Positions 1-8,727 of a stretch of DNA of 64,000 bases are shown piece by piece. The stretch is from positions 15,803 through 79,802 of the forward strand of contig CAJUOB010000008.1 of assembly GCA_910587915.1 (NCBI GenBank). The letters are read 5' to 3'. The DNA is from an uncultured Muribaculaceae bacterium. GTDB lineage: Bacteria; Bacteroidota; Bacteroidia; Bacteroidales; Muribaculaceae. Under the pieces are notes generated by a model. That model was not told the DNA's origin. It saw only the letters and a program-made list of their open reading frames with translations, and ran no database searches. Within the stretch, counting starts at the first letter, position 1; each line of letters starts with the position of its first letter. Made by a program: the position numbers and the translations under genes.

Positions 1-753
1 GTAGCACAGCGCCTTGCCCCACACCGATGCCGAAGCCGGTGCGTTGTTCACTTCTTCGGGGTCAATGCCGCCATTGCGGTTGCGACGCTCGCGCGAGGTC
101 CCACCAAGCAGGGTGATACCCAGAATCATACTCTGCTGTAGAATAAGAATGACGATGCCGGGGATGACAAACGAAGCGAATCCCTGCTCGGTATCGCCGA
201 GAAAGTTGCTCTCGCTCTTGATCGGCAATCCACCGCCGACAGCAAGCGATTCAAGACCGGCTGCCTGAATTTTCTCGCCGGTCACCTCGGAAATCACATC
301 GATCTGAAGGTCGGTGAGCGCGGCTACGAATGCACGGTAGCGCAACAGCAGACTCATGTCGGAATAGAACTCCACATGAGCAGGAGTTCCGTTGCCGAGA
401 TTTTTGCCATAATCATGCGCTATTTTCATCACACCGAACACCTTGCCTTCGGCCATCAGAGCCTTGGCATCGGCCATATTCGGGCAGATGGAATAGATCT
501 CTATCGTAGGCGATGCAGATGCCTTTCTGATAAAGTCGCGCGAGGCCGCCGACATCGAATCGTCGACAACTGCCACAGGCAGCTGGCGAACAACCTCGGG
601 ATTATATATAAGGGTATACACTACCGGATAGGCCAGAGGAAGCGCCACGAAGAATAGCAGCACGCCCGGATCTTTGAGGACGTGGTGGAACTCGCGGCGG
701 AACACACGTCCCATGGCAGAGAACCAATTCCGTATGTAGTCGAATACATTCAT
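1..753 (-). CDS. ABC-2 type transporter permease, partial at the window edge
   Basis: The reading frame is open from an ATG at 753 to base 1, giving 251 residues of N-terminal and central part; the C-terminal end lies outside the window. It starts with a short cytoplasmic segment (MNVFDYIRNW), then a hydrophobic helix (LLFFVALPLAYPVVY) and a long extracytoplasmic domain, the layout of ABC-2 permeases related to YhgE/Pip and YbhS/YbhR. One base separates it from the stop of the preceding permease at 755, so the two are translationally linked and probably form a heterodimer. It is the fourth gene of the TolC-HlyD-permease-permease operon. No ATPase gene is visible, and one could follow to the left. 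Confidence 0.85.
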   Translation of the reverse strand, partial: MNVFDYIRNWFSAMGRVFRREFHHVLKDPGVLLFFVALPLAYPVVYTLIYNPEVVRQLPVAVVDDSMSAASRDFIRKASASPTIEIYSICPNMADAKALMAEGKVFGVMKIAHDYGKNLGNGTPAHVEFYSDMSLLLRYRAFVAALTDLQIDVISEVTGEKIQAAGLESLAVGGGLPIKSESNFLGDTEQGFASFVIPGIVILILQQSMILGITLLGGTSRERRNRNGGIDPEEVNNAPASASVWGKALCY

Positions 754-754
754 A

Positions 755-1915
755 CTATGGTACATAAACAGGATTAAGACAAGCCTTGCGAAGCCTGCGC
801 AGCATCACTCCGGCCACAAAGGGGAAGAGAATGAGAGCCACATAGTAGAATCGCGAATAGTACAGTCCCACGCCGTTGAGACCCTCGTTGATATAGATGA
901 GGAACCAGTAGCGGATAGGGGCAAGCCAACTGAATACAGCCAACGCGCCGTACATGCTCTGAACCGGGAAGGAGAATCCGGTGAAGGAGAAGGAGAGTAT
1001 GCCGAAAAGAGCACAGAGACTGAACGACAGACGCGGATTGGGCACCACTGTGGTCACGAAAAGGGCGAAGCCCTGCGAGGCCGTCACAAGCAGGAATGTG
1101 GCAACGATAAGCCAGAACAGACTCCCGTTGAGCGGAAAATGTGAGTACCCGAACATGAGCCAGAGTATGAACAGCCCTACGGCCATGAACACCACCGTCT
1201 GCGGCAGCAACTTGGTAGCCACCGCCTGCACCATACTTCCTCCATTGGTGGCGAGCCATTGGGGCGATGTTCCTTCTTTGATTTCAATTGTGATGGAGAA
1301 AACCGTCATGAGCATTATCATGAGGGCGAAAGTGGCCATGGAGAATGAGGGTGTGAGATAGTACGAGTAGTTCATCCACGGATTATGCAGCGGGAACTGA
1401 TCGACTGCCACAGGCTGCACAAGCGATGCCACATTCTGCGGATCCACTCCAAGGCTAACCAGAGTCTGCTGCACCACACCTCCGGCAGTGGCCACCGCTA
1501 CGGTCTTGAAGCCCTTGAAGGAGAGAGTGCCAGGCACGAAGTAGGTCATATTGGTGAAATACTCCAGCGTGGGGGTGTTGCCGCTGAGCGCATCCTTCTC
1601 GAAATTTGCCGGAATGACAAAGAAACCGAAGGTCTTGCCCTCGCGTATCTGGTCGAGCGCCTGATCGTAGCTCTCGGCCTCCTCGCATATGTCGAGCAAC
1701 TGCAATGCCTTGAGAGAGCGTGTCACACTACGGCTCATCGACGAATGATCGAGGTCGACAACTGCAGTAGGCACCTGTTCCGGAAGTCCGCTGTGCAGCA
1801 AGCTCAGAAAGAAGATGATGGTGAATATCGGCACGATAACCATGCCGAAGATATACATCTTCCGCGAGCACATGCGATTCACCTCACGCTTGATTCCTGA
1901 TATGAACGACTTCAT
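755..1915 (-). CDS. ABC-2 type transporter permease
   Basis: This 386-residue inner-membrane protein has one N-terminal helix (about residues 20-42), a large periplasmic domain to about residue 190, and five or six C-terminal helices, the usual ABC-2 permease topology. The periplasmic part begins with the family's VPTAVVDLDHSSMSR segment; the downstream permease has an equivalent one (LPVAVVDDSMSAASR), so the two are paralogues. It lies 11 bases after the HlyD gene in an efflux operon. The substrate cannot be told from sequence; related systems export drugs, toxic compounds or lipophilic molecules. Confidence 0.88.
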   Translation of the reverse strand: MKSFISGIKREVNRMCSRKMYIFGMVIVPIFTIIFFLSLLHSGLPEQVPTAVVDLDHSSMSRSVTRSLKALQLLDICEEAESYDQALDQIREGKTFGFFVIPANFEKDALSGNTPTLEYFTNMTYFVPGTLSFKGFKTVAVATAGGVVQQTLVSLGVDPQNVASLVQPVAVDQFPLHNPWMNYSYYLTPSFSMATFALMIMLMTVFSITIEIKEGTSPQWLATNGGSMVQAVATKLLPQTVVFMAVGLFILWLMFGYSHFPLNGSLFWLIVATFLLVTASQGFALFVTTVVPNPRLSFSLCALFGILSFSFTGFSFPVQSMYGALAVFSWLAPIRYWFLIYINEGLNGVGLYYSRFYYVALILFPFVAGVMLRRLRKACLNPVYVP

Positions 1916-1926
1916 CGGATCTGTTT

Positions 1927-2943
1927 TTATTTAGTATCGGGCTGTTCGAAAACGGCCGACATGCCAGGACGCAGACCGGGTACATCCTCGGTCGGACGGG
2001 CCTTTATCTGGAAAGTACGGCTGTCGTAGCTGCCGGTAGATTTTGTGGAGCGCCATGTGGCATAGCTACCCATGTCGCGCACGTAGTATATTTTCACATT
2101 GATTTTCTTCTTGCCCAAAGCTGGAATCATCACTTCGATTTCCTTGCCGATGGAAAGGTCCTCGAGCAATTCTTCGCGCACATTGAATGTCACCCAACGG
2201 TCGTCGGACTTCAGAAGACTCATTATAGGAGCGCCAAGCGCCACCAACTCTCCCACCTCGGGATATATCTGGTCGATAGTACCATCGAACGGAGCCGTCA
2301 GGTAGCTGTCTTCCAACAGTGCCTCCACCTGCTTCACTCCGCTTTCGGCACCCTGCACCATGGCTGCGGCCGACTGCTTGTCCTCGCTCTGCGCTCCGGC
2401 CTTGGCGAGCGACAGCTGGCTGGCAGCGGCATCGCGGGCAGCGACAGCGGCATCGTAGGCAGCCTTAGCCTCGTCGCGTTTCTGCTCGGCAATCACACCC
2501 TCGCTGTAGAGATGCTCCATGCGGTCGTAGGTCTTTTTAGTGATAGTGACACCGGCCTCGGCCTGACGCAGCAGGTCGGCCGCCGCATTCACAATCTGCA
2601 TGCGGGTACCGGCATCGATTTTCTTATTCTGGGCTGCGGCCACATCTTTCATAGCTTCGGCCTGTCCAAGCTGAGCTTCCACTATCGAAGAATGTATGCG
2701 CACCAGAGTATCACCTGCATGCACGGTGTCGCCCTCCTGGGTATAGAACTCGAGCACCCGGCCGGCAAGCTTGCCCGAAATGCGGATATTGGTACCCTCC
2801 ACCTGACCCTCGATATAAGAATCGGGGCGGTTCATGAATATAAAGCCAACCACTGCTATGATGGCCACAGCCACCACTACCACAGCCATTGTGGCCAGCA
2901 AGGTCTTATTGGCCCGTTTTTCCTGGTTCTGACTCTGTGTCAT
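1927..2943 (-). CDS. HlyD family periplasmic adaptor subunit
   Basis: This 338-residue protein has an N-terminal membrane anchor (about residues 16-37), a lipoyl/biotinyl-like half motif (GRVLEFYTQEGDTVHAGD), an alanine-rich coiled-coil hairpin (about 90-200), the second lipoyl half (LTAPFDGTIDQIYPEVGELV) and a beta-barrel domain. That is the order of membrane fusion proteins that bridge an inner-membrane pump to a TolC-type outer-membrane channel. It sits between the TolC-like gene upstream and the two permeases downstream, so it is expected to dock those partners. Confidence 0.93.
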   Translation of the reverse strand: MTQSQNQEKRANKTLLATMAVVVVAVAIIAVVGFIFMNRPDSYIEGQVEGTNIRISGKLAGRVLEFYTQEGDTVHAGDTLVRIHSSIVEAQLGQAEAMKDVAAAQNKKIDAGTRMQIVNAAADLLRQAEAGVTITKKTYDRMEHLYSEGVIAEQKRDEAKAAYDAAVAARDAAASQLSLAKAGAQSEDKQSAAAMVQGAESGVKQVEALLEDSYLTAPFDGTIDQIYPEVGELVALGAPIMSLLKSDDRWVTFNVREELLEDLSIGKEIEVMIPALGKKKINVKIYYVRDMGSYATWRSTKSTGSYDSRTFQIKARPTEDVPGLRPGMSAVFEQPDTK

Positions 2944-2974
2944 ATTGCGTTTATGTTTAGTTTCGTTTTCAAGC

Positions 2975-4477
2975 TTAGTAAAGTGTTCCGAGAGCCTTGC
3001 TCAGATAGGTCTGGCACAGCTGTACGTCGATCATGGCGTCGATCTGCTCTGAGTGAGCCTTGAGCCATGCGGTCTGGGCAGCCATCACATTATCGGTGGT
3101 CGCCACACCCTCGCGGAATGCAAGCGTGGCCGTGCGCAGGTTTTCATCGGCTTTGGCAAGATTGGTCATGGTCATATTGTAGGTCTTGTAGGCTTCCTGA
3201 GTCTTGAACGAAGCCTGGCTCACCTGGAGAGTCACCAGCTCGCGTGCATCGGAAAGCTCGAGCCTGCGAATATTCTCATCGGCTTCGGCTGCCTTATATT
3301 TGGCCCGGTTGCCACCCCAGTGCCAGATAGGAATCGACACCATGGCTCCTACCGAGAATGCGCCTTTGAAACGCTTCTTAAATCCGTCGTAGAGATTAGG
3401 ATTCGACACTTCGTACGAGCCAATCAAGGCCACATTGGGAAGCATGGCCGACAATGCCACCTTCTTCTGCTGTTTGGCAGCCTCAACACCATATTCGAGC
3501 GCCCGCAGATCGGGACGGCGGGCGAACACCTCGTCCATGTCGTATCCGCCATCAGGAGCCACGCCCTCGGAAGGAACGGCATCGGTATTATCCTCATCGG
3601 CAAGTGCGAAGACAGTATTCACCGGCAGGCCACACACCTGGGCAAGCGCCATGCGCGATAGCACAAGACCGTTCTCCACCTTCACAAGATCTACCTGCGC
3701 TGCATTGAGCTTCACATCCACACTCAGAGCGTCGGCCCTGGTGGCAACACCTTCGTCGAGCATCAGATGCACATTGCGGCTGAGCGAGTCGAGAAGATTC
3801 ACATAGCTTGAAGCAAGCGCCTGCTTGGCCTTGAGCGACACCACCTGCCAGTATGCGGCATCGACGGCGTATATCACATTTTCCGTCTCCGATGTCTCCA
3901 GCTCGCGGGCAGCACCCTCGGCAGCCTTGGTGAGTTTATTGAGCGCCACAATCTTGCCACCCATATAGAGAGGCTGGGTAAGTGTCACCGCCCCGAAGAA
4001 CACATTGTGGATGTCGTACTCGAGGGCCTCTTTCGGAAGATAGGCTACACTGGCGGGTATATACTGGCCGTTAGGACCTTTTATAGGCTCGCCCGTGGCA
4101 GGATTCTTCACCAGATCGAACTGGTAGGACTGGGTGGCGAGGTCGAAGTTTTTAATCGGAAGCATCTGATCGGAGTCGAACATCGATATCTTGCGCTGGT
4201 TATAGAGGTAACCGCCCGCGAAATCGATGGCCGGCAAATAGGCCGCGAAAGCCTCTTTATTCTGGTACTCCGCTTTTTTCACACGCTGACGTGCCATCAT
4301 CAGCTGTTTATTGTTTGTCAAGGCCATGGCACGGCATGAATCAAGCGACATCACGCCTGGTAATGTCACTGTAGCGTCGGCCGACACCATCGGTTCCTGG
4401 GCGCTTACCGATACGGCAGCAAGAACCATTGCGATAGCACCGGCACGCAATCGGCTGTATTGATTTTGGAGCTTCAT
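2975..4477 (-). CDS. TolC family outer membrane efflux protein
   Basis: This 500-residue protein has an N-terminal signal peptide ending near VSVSAQ. Two repeated halves of alpha-helical barrel and beta-strand segments follow, typical of the OEP family (TolC/OprM). The first half starts with LDSCRAMALTNNKQLMMAR, the second with FARRPDLRALEYGVEAA. Length and repeat structure match a complete family member. It is the first gene of the four-gene efflux operon and would form the outer-membrane channel for the HlyD adaptor and ABC-2 permeases that follow. Confidence 0.93.
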   Translation of the reverse strand: MKLQNQYSRLRAGAIAMVLAAVSVSAQEPMVSADATVTLPGVMSLDSCRAMALTNNKQLMMARQRVKKAEYQNKEAFAAYLPAIDFAGGYLYNQRKISMFDSDQMLPIKNFDLATQSYQFDLVKNPATGEPIKGPNGQYIPASVAYLPKEALEYDIHNVFFGAVTLTQPLYMGGKIVALNKLTKAAEGAARELETSETENVIYAVDAAYWQVVSLKAKQALASSYVNLLDSLSRNVHLMLDEGVATRADALSVDVKLNAAQVDLVKVENGLVLSRMALAQVCGLPVNTVFALADEDNTDAVPSEGVAPDGGYDMDEVFARRPDLRALEYGVEAAKQQKKVALSAMLPNVALIGSYEVSNPNLYDGFKKRFKGAFSVGAMVSIPIWHWGGNRAKYKAAEADENIRRLELSDARELVTLQVSQASFKTQEAYKTYNMTMTNLAKADENLRTATLAFREGVATTDNVMAAQTAWLKAHSEQIDAMIDVQLCQTYLSKALGTLY

Positions 4478-4555
4478 TCCGGATTAGTTGAAACGTTTGA
4501 TTAGAATTAAAACCCTCTGCGACGACGCATTGTTCGCGCCGGATGTCGCAAAGGG

Positions 4556-4563
4556 CAAATTTA
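4556..4563 (-). promoter_or_regulatory. Candidate -7 element for the efflux operon
   Basis: The minus strand reads TAAATTTG, a full match to the Bacteroidetes -7 consensus TAnnTTTG, 79 bases before the TolC start. About 20 bases upstream lies TTTC in place of TTTG, so the -33 box is weak. Confidence 0.45.
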
Positions 4564-4591
4564 AGAAAAATTTCTTAAATTGAAAAAGGTA

Positions 4592-5017
4592 TTACCTGAA
4601 TGTCACCAGACGGTTGTACACAAAATTAGCGAGTGTATACACCACATTGCCAAGAAGTGTGGCTATGCCATAGCCCGAAATCACCACGCCGAAGAACATA
4701 AAGTCGTACTTCCCGAATGGAGACTGGGTGAGCATCCACACCAAAATAAACTGCAGTGCATAGCATATGCCGAATCCGAGCAGGAAGCGCACCGCCTCGC
4801 GACGGTAGTGCCCCTTGCTTTTAAATGTCCACTGCTTATTGCAGAAAAAAGAATTTGTAACACCGGCGATATATCCCAACGCATTGCTCACGTATAGATT
4901 CCATCCAAGCATCGATTTGCACAGATATATCACGCCCAAAGTCACAAGCGTATTCAACACCCCGACAATACAATATCTTATAAACTGGCCTATCTGTTCT
5001 CTGTTTTTCATAGTCAT
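4592..5017 (-). CDS. GtrA family membrane protein
   Basis: This 141-residue protein has four predicted transmembrane helices and the GtrA signatures FIRYCIVGVLNTLVTLG near the N-terminus and a central NSFFCNKQWTFKS segment. GtrA-like proteins are thought to help move or accommodate undecaprenyl-linked sugars in the inner membrane during surface glycan modification. It is the last gene of the nth-TRIC-gtrA run; one base separates its ATG (5017) from the preceding stop. An alternative ATG two codons downstream is equally plausible. No glycosyltransferase is adjacent; the nearest GT2 gene is at 38464. Confidence 0.88.
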   Translation of the reverse strand: MTMKNREQIGQFIRYCIVGVLNTLVTLGVIYLCKSMLGWNLYVSNALGYIAGVTNSFFCNKQWTFKSKGHYRREAVRFLLGFGICYALQFILVWMLTQSPFGKYDFMFFGVVISGYGIATLLGNVVYTLANFVYNRLVTFR

Positions 5018-5018
5018 G

Positions 5019-5660
5019 TTATTCCTTGGGCAAATCCTCCGGCGGCACCTTCAGTATAGGCAGCGACCAATCGTAGTGTACAGCCGCGATTCTCAGTCCG
5101 ACAACAGCCACTGCACAAGCTATCTGCGGTATCACCTGAGGGATATCGGGGATGAAATCCACAAGCCAATACACAACTCCACCGGCCAGACAGGCTGTGG
5201 CGTAGATATCTTTCTTGAAAAACAGCGGTGCTTCGTTGATAAGTATATCGCGCGTCACACCACCGAAAGAGCCTGTGATTATACCCATCACTATCGCCAC
5301 CCACGCCGGATAACCGGCAGCAAAACTTTTCTCGATTCCCACCACCACAAACAGCGCCAGACCGATGGCATCGAATATGAAAAGCGTACGCATGCCGCCC
5401 ACAAGGGCTCGTCGGAACACTATCACCGCCACCAACGATATAAAGGTAACAGAAAGGAACATCGAGTTCTGCATCCAGAACACAGGCACCGCAAGAAGCA
5501 CGTCGCGCAAAGTACCGCCGCCTATGGCGGTGACAAGGCCCACCACATAAGCACCGAACCAGTCGAAATTCTTAGCCGCAGCAAGGCGTATACCCGAGAT
5601 AGCGAAGGCTATCGTACCCACCACCTCGATTGTGAATATAAAGAGATTGCTTTCGTCCAT
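5019..5660 (-). CDS. Trimeric intracellular cation channel (TRIC/UPF0126) family protein
   Basis: This 213-residue inner-membrane protein carries two UPF0126/TRIC repeats. Each has about three helices and the glycine-rich kink sequence: GGGTLRDVLLAVPVFW in the first and GSFGGVTRDILINEAPLFF in the second. Relatives form homotrimeric cation channels (YadS/YicG family). The ATG at 5660 was chosen because it begins the first helix (MDESNLFIFTIEVVG); an upstream ATG in the frame would run into nth. Four bases separate it from nth, so they are probably co-transcribed. Confidence 0.9.
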   Translation of the reverse strand: MDESNLFIFTIEVVGTIAFAISGIRLAAAKNFDWFGAYVVGLVTAIGGGTLRDVLLAVPVFWMQNSMFLSVTFISLVAVIVFRRALVGGMRTLFIFDAIGLALFVVVGIEKSFAAGYPAWVAIVMGIITGSFGGVTRDILINEAPLFFKKDIYATACLAGGVVYWLVDFIPDIPQVIPQIACAVAVVGLRIAAVHYDWSLPILKVPPEDLPKE

Positions 5661-5664
5661 GGAA

Positions 5665-6354
5665 TCATTCTGGTTTTCCCAAAGCCTTGGCCTTGGCAAG
5701 AGCGCGGGCTGCCTTGGCGTCCTCACGCTCACGATAACGGCATATATCGGCAAGAAAGCACTTGCCGCACTCAGGCTTGCGCGCCTTGCACACATAGCGT
5801 CCGTGCAGTATCAGCCAGTGGTGTGCCTTGGCAATAACTTCCTCAGGAATATTCCCGGTAAGCTTTTTCTCGGTGTCAAGAGGATTGCGGCTCGCAGTGG
5901 TAAGACCTATGCGCTCGGCCACTCGGAAAACATGCGTATCCACTGCCATCGCCGGACGGTCGAACACCACCGAGAGAATCACATTCGCAGTCTTGCGGCC
6001 GACCCCGGGCAAGCTCATCAGGGCGTCGATATCATCGGGAACCTGTCCACCGAAATCTTCCACAAGCTTGCGGGCCATGCCCGACAACGATTTGCTCTTA
6101 TTGTTGGGATACGACACCGACTTTATAAAGCCGTATATATCTTCCAGACTGGCAGCAGCAAGCGCTTCGGGAGTGGGATATGCCTCGAAAAGAGCGGGTG
6201 TTATCATGTTCACCCTCTTGTCGGTGCACTGCGCCGACAAGATCACTGCTACGAGCAACTGATAGGGATTGCCGTAGTGAAGCTCGGTCTCCGCCACCGG
6301 CATTTCCTTCGAAAAACGCTCGACAACGGCACGATATCGCTCCGCCTGTTTCAT
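5665..6354 (-). CDS. nth: Endonuclease III
   Basis: This 229-residue base-excision repair enzyme has bifunctional glycosylase/AP-lyase activity on oxidised pyrimidines. It shows the helix-hairpin-helix LPGVGRKTANVILS with the catalytic lysine, the conserved aspartate segment VDTHVFRVAERIGL, and the C-terminal 4Fe-4S ligands in C-x6-C-x2-C-x5-C spacing (CKARKPECGKCFLADIC). Length is normal. It begins a minus-strand run with the TRIC and GtrA genes; an imperfect hairpin separates it from pheS. Confidence 0.97.
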   Translation of the reverse strand: MKQAERYRAVVERFSKEMPVAETELHYGNPYQLLVAVILSAQCTDKRVNMITPALFEAYPTPEALAAASLEDIYGFIKSVSYPNNKSKSLSGMARKLVEDFGGQVPDDIDALMSLPGVGRKTANVILSVVFDRPAMAVDTHVFRVAERIGLTTASRNPLDTEKKLTGNIPEEVIAKAHHWLILHGRYVCKARKPECGKCFLADICRYREREDAKAARALAKAKALGKPE

Positions 6355-6379
6355 CGTTTATAGTTATTTATAGATAAGC

Positions 6380-6421
6380 ATGATGAGTTTAAAGCACTGT
6401 TACATCCTCTAAACCCATCAT
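6380..6421 (-). terminator. Hairpin between pheS and nth
   Basis: A 15-base-pair stem (6380-6394 with 6407-6421) closes a 12-base loop. Its two mismatches become G-U pairs in RNA made from the minus strand, so it is more stable as a pheS downstream terminator than on the other strand. There is no clear U tract, so termination is inferred. Confidence 0.4.
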
Positions 6422-6450
6422 CTTATAAACTCATGCGACTTAAATCTACT

Positions 6451-7473
6451 CTACTTGGCTGCAACAAATTCGTCGAGGAAGCGAACATCGTTCTCGGAGA
6501 ACATGCGCAGGTCTTTCACCTGATACTTGAGGTTGGTGATACGTTCTATACCCATGCCGAGAGCGAAGCCGGTATATTCTTTCGAGTCTATGCCGCAGGC
6601 CTCAAGCACATTGGGATCGACCATACCGCAGCCCAGAATCTCGACCCAGCCGGTGCCTTTGCAGAACGAGCAGCCCTTGCCACCGCAAAGGTTGCAGCTT
6701 ATATCCATCTCGGCCGAGGGTTCGGTGAAGGGGAAGTAGCTGGGGCGCAGACGGATTTCGGTCTGAGGGCCGAACATCTCGCGGGCAAAGTAGAGAAGGG
6801 TCTGGCGAAGATCGGCAAAAGTCACGTTCTTATCCACATAGAGTGCTTCCACTTGATGGAAGAAGCAGTGTGCGCGTGCCGAAATAGCCTCGTTGCGATA
6901 TACACGACCGGGGCAGATAATACGGATTGGCGGCTTCTGCGAAGTCATAACACGAGTCTGCACGCTCGAGGTGTGTGTGCGAAGAAGCACATCCGGACGA
7001 CGGCCGATGAAGAATGTATCCTGCATGTCGCGGGCAGGATGGTCGGCGGCAAAGTTCAGACTTTCAAACACGTGCCAGTCGTCCTCGATTTCCGGACCTT
7101 CGGCAATGGTAAAGCCAAGACGGCGGAATATGTCGATAATCTGCTCACGTACCAGCGACAACGGATGGCGTGTACCCAGAGCCACGGGAGCGGCTGTGCG
7201 GGTCAGATCGGGCACATCGGCCTTTGCACGGCCGGCCTCGGCAGTCTCGCGAAGTGCGTTGATGGTATCCGTGGCAAATGTCTTGAGTTCGTTCAGAGCC
7301 TGACCAAGCTCGCGCTTCTGTTCGGCAGGAACAGTTCGGAAATCGTTCATAAGCGCCGAAATAGCGCCTTTTTTGCTTAAATATTTGATACGCAGGGCTT
7401 CCACATCCACGGCATCACCCGATGCGGCAAGAGCGGCAAGCTCAGCCCGGAGAGCGTTTATCTTATCTATCAT
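6451..7473 (-). CDS. pheS: Phenylalanine--tRNA ligase alpha subunit
   Basis: This 340-residue class II synthetase subunit has an N-terminal coiled-coil arm (about residues 1-85) that contacts tRNA-Phe, then the catalytic core. The core includes DTFFIGRRPDVLLRTHTSSV, PGRVYRNEAISARAH (motif 2 region) and GFALGMGIERI (motif 3). It pairs with PheT, which is not in this window. It starts 20 bases after a TAATTTTG -7 element, so it probably has its own short-leader promoter. Confidence 0.98.
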   Translation of the reverse strand: MIDKINALRAELAALAASGDAVDVEALRIKYLSKKGAISALMNDFRTVPAEQKRELGQALNELKTFATDTINALRETAEAGRAKADVPDLTRTAAPVALGTRHPLSLVREQIIDIFRRLGFTIAEGPEIEDDWHVFESLNFAADHPARDMQDTFFIGRRPDVLLRTHTSSVQTRVMTSQKPPIRIICPGRVYRNEAISARAHCFFHQVEALYVDKNVTFADLRQTLLYFAREMFGPQTEIRLRPSYFPFTEPSAEMDISCNLCGGKGCSFCKGTGWVEILGCGMVDPNVLEACGIDSKEYTGFALGMGIERITNLKYQVKDLRMFSENDVRFLDEFVAAK

Positions 7474-7492
7474 ATCAGTACGGTATTTTGCG

Positions 7493-7500
7493 CAAAATTA
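7493..7500 (-). promoter_or_regulatory. Candidate -7 element for pheS
   Basis: The minus strand reads TAATTTTG (TAnnTTTG), 20 bases before the pheS ATG, implying a leader of about a dozen bases. I find no good -33 TTG at the usual distance. Confidence 0.45.
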
Positions 7501-7561
7501 CAAAAAAAATCCGTGACACAGCGCATTATCGGGGCTTCTCTAAAAATTCCGCGCAAATAAA

Positions 7562-7591
7562 TGCCCGGCCGGGCATAAGTCCGGTCGGGCA
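7562..7591 (-). terminator. Rho-independent terminator after the fimbrillin gene
   Basis: An 11-base-pair GC-rich stem (7562-7572 with 7581-7591, one G-T pair) closes an 8-base loop. On the minus strand it is followed by ATTTATTT. It lies 33 bases after the fimbrillin stop codon. Confidence 0.7.
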
Positions 7592-7623
7592 CGGGAGAGA
7601 TATATAATAGAGGGAGAGGAGAA

Positions 7624-8673
7624 TCAGTCGGTCGGTTCGAGAGTGAACTCATCTACAGTCACATTGAAATCAATCGGGTGTAGTACCGTAGGATTATCTA
7701 TCTGGATATTATACACATATGCATGGCCAATCTTCCATTCCTTGACGGTCTGTGTGGTTACAGGGAACATCAGTTTTCCACACTGGCTCTCAGAGACAAG
7801 CTGAGTGGATGGCGTTGCAGCGTTAGGCCATATCTTGGCACCGGTAGCCGTATCGAAAATCTCACAATCTACCTGAATAGCATTGCCTGTATAGCCGGTT
7901 CCATTAGCCTCGAGCTCTTCGAGGGGCTGGGGAAGCATGAAACTCATCTCGAGGTTACCCTCGGTCAGATTGACAGGAGTCGAAGTAAGTGTGGTGAAAT
8001 CCGATTCCTCGAATGCGTAGTAGGTCAGAATATTGGTAGGCTGCTTCAGATCAGACCACGAGCCCACATTCTGAGGCAGTGTGACCGAAGTCGTAGCCTG
8101 CGGGAAGGTGAAGGTACCGCGGAAGTCTACTTCATTGAGCGATACATGGGCCACTTTCACCGTGATGTCGGGATTCTGCGAGCTCAGCAGCACATCCACA
8201 CGCGACAGCGCATGGCGGAAGTTCATCAGCACAGGACTTGCCTTGGCTGTCTCACCCATATTGACGGCATACAGAAGATCGGTAGAACCGGTATTCGAAT
8301 AGTCAGGTATCTGGCCATCGGTCGACGGACCCATCGAGGGAGAATTCGAGATGTCCGGGCTATATGCGTAGAAGTTCACCGGTGTAGATGGCCAATAGGC
8401 CACCGGAGAGTATCCCCACTTGGCACCGCTACGTGTCACCTTCACACCTTCCATATATGGTTTACCATTTGTAAAGGCATACACGATGAAACTATTGATG
8501 CTCGTCGTGGTTGTCGATTCAGCCCTCGAAGACTTCGGGACCACCGCACCAAACGATATTGCACCATCAGCCGAAGCCTGAGGCTCTTCCGAGGAATCGG
8601 AGCAGGAAGCTATCCCGCCGGCAATCACCGCTCCTGCGGCAATCATCCCCAATGTTTTAAAATTGATTTTCAT
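7624..8673 (-). CDS. Fimbrillin family (Mfa-like) lipoprotein
   Basis: This 349-residue secreted lipoprotein has a signal peptide with lipobox (GGIASC, Cys about 24). Features typical of Bacteroidales fimbrillin-like proteins are a Ser/Thr-rich arginine-containing segment after the lipobox (VVPKSSRAESTTTT), the GKPYMEGVKVTRSG...SPVAYWPSTPVNFYAYSP block, and MNFRHALSRVDV. In characterised family members, processing at an arginine frees a strand for donor-strand polymerisation into pili or surface fibres. It is second in a two-gene unit behind a DUF5119 lipoprotein and ends at a strong terminator. Whether it is a shaft, tip or anchor subunit cannot be decided here. Confidence 0.85.
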   Translation of the reverse strand: MKINFKTLGMIAAGAVIAGGIASCSDSSEEPQASADGAISFGAVVPKSSRAESTTTTSINSFIVYAFTNGKPYMEGVKVTRSGAKWGYSPVAYWPSTPVNFYAYSPDISNSPSMGPSTDGQIPDYSNTGSTDLLYAVNMGETAKASPVLMNFRHALSRVDVLLSSQNPDITVKVAHVSLNEVDFRGTFTFPQATTSVTLPQNVGSWSDLKQPTNILTYYAFEESDFTTLTSTPVNLTEGNLEMSFMLPQPLEELEANGTGYTGNAIQVDCEIFDTATGAKIWPNAATPSTQLVSESQCGKLMFPVTTQTVKEWKIGHAYVYNIQIDNPTVLHPIDFNVTVDEFTLEPTD

Positions 8674-8727
8674 AAGTAGGTAGTTTATTAGTTTAACAAT
8701 ATCATATCGGTTACTGTTCGACCGTGG

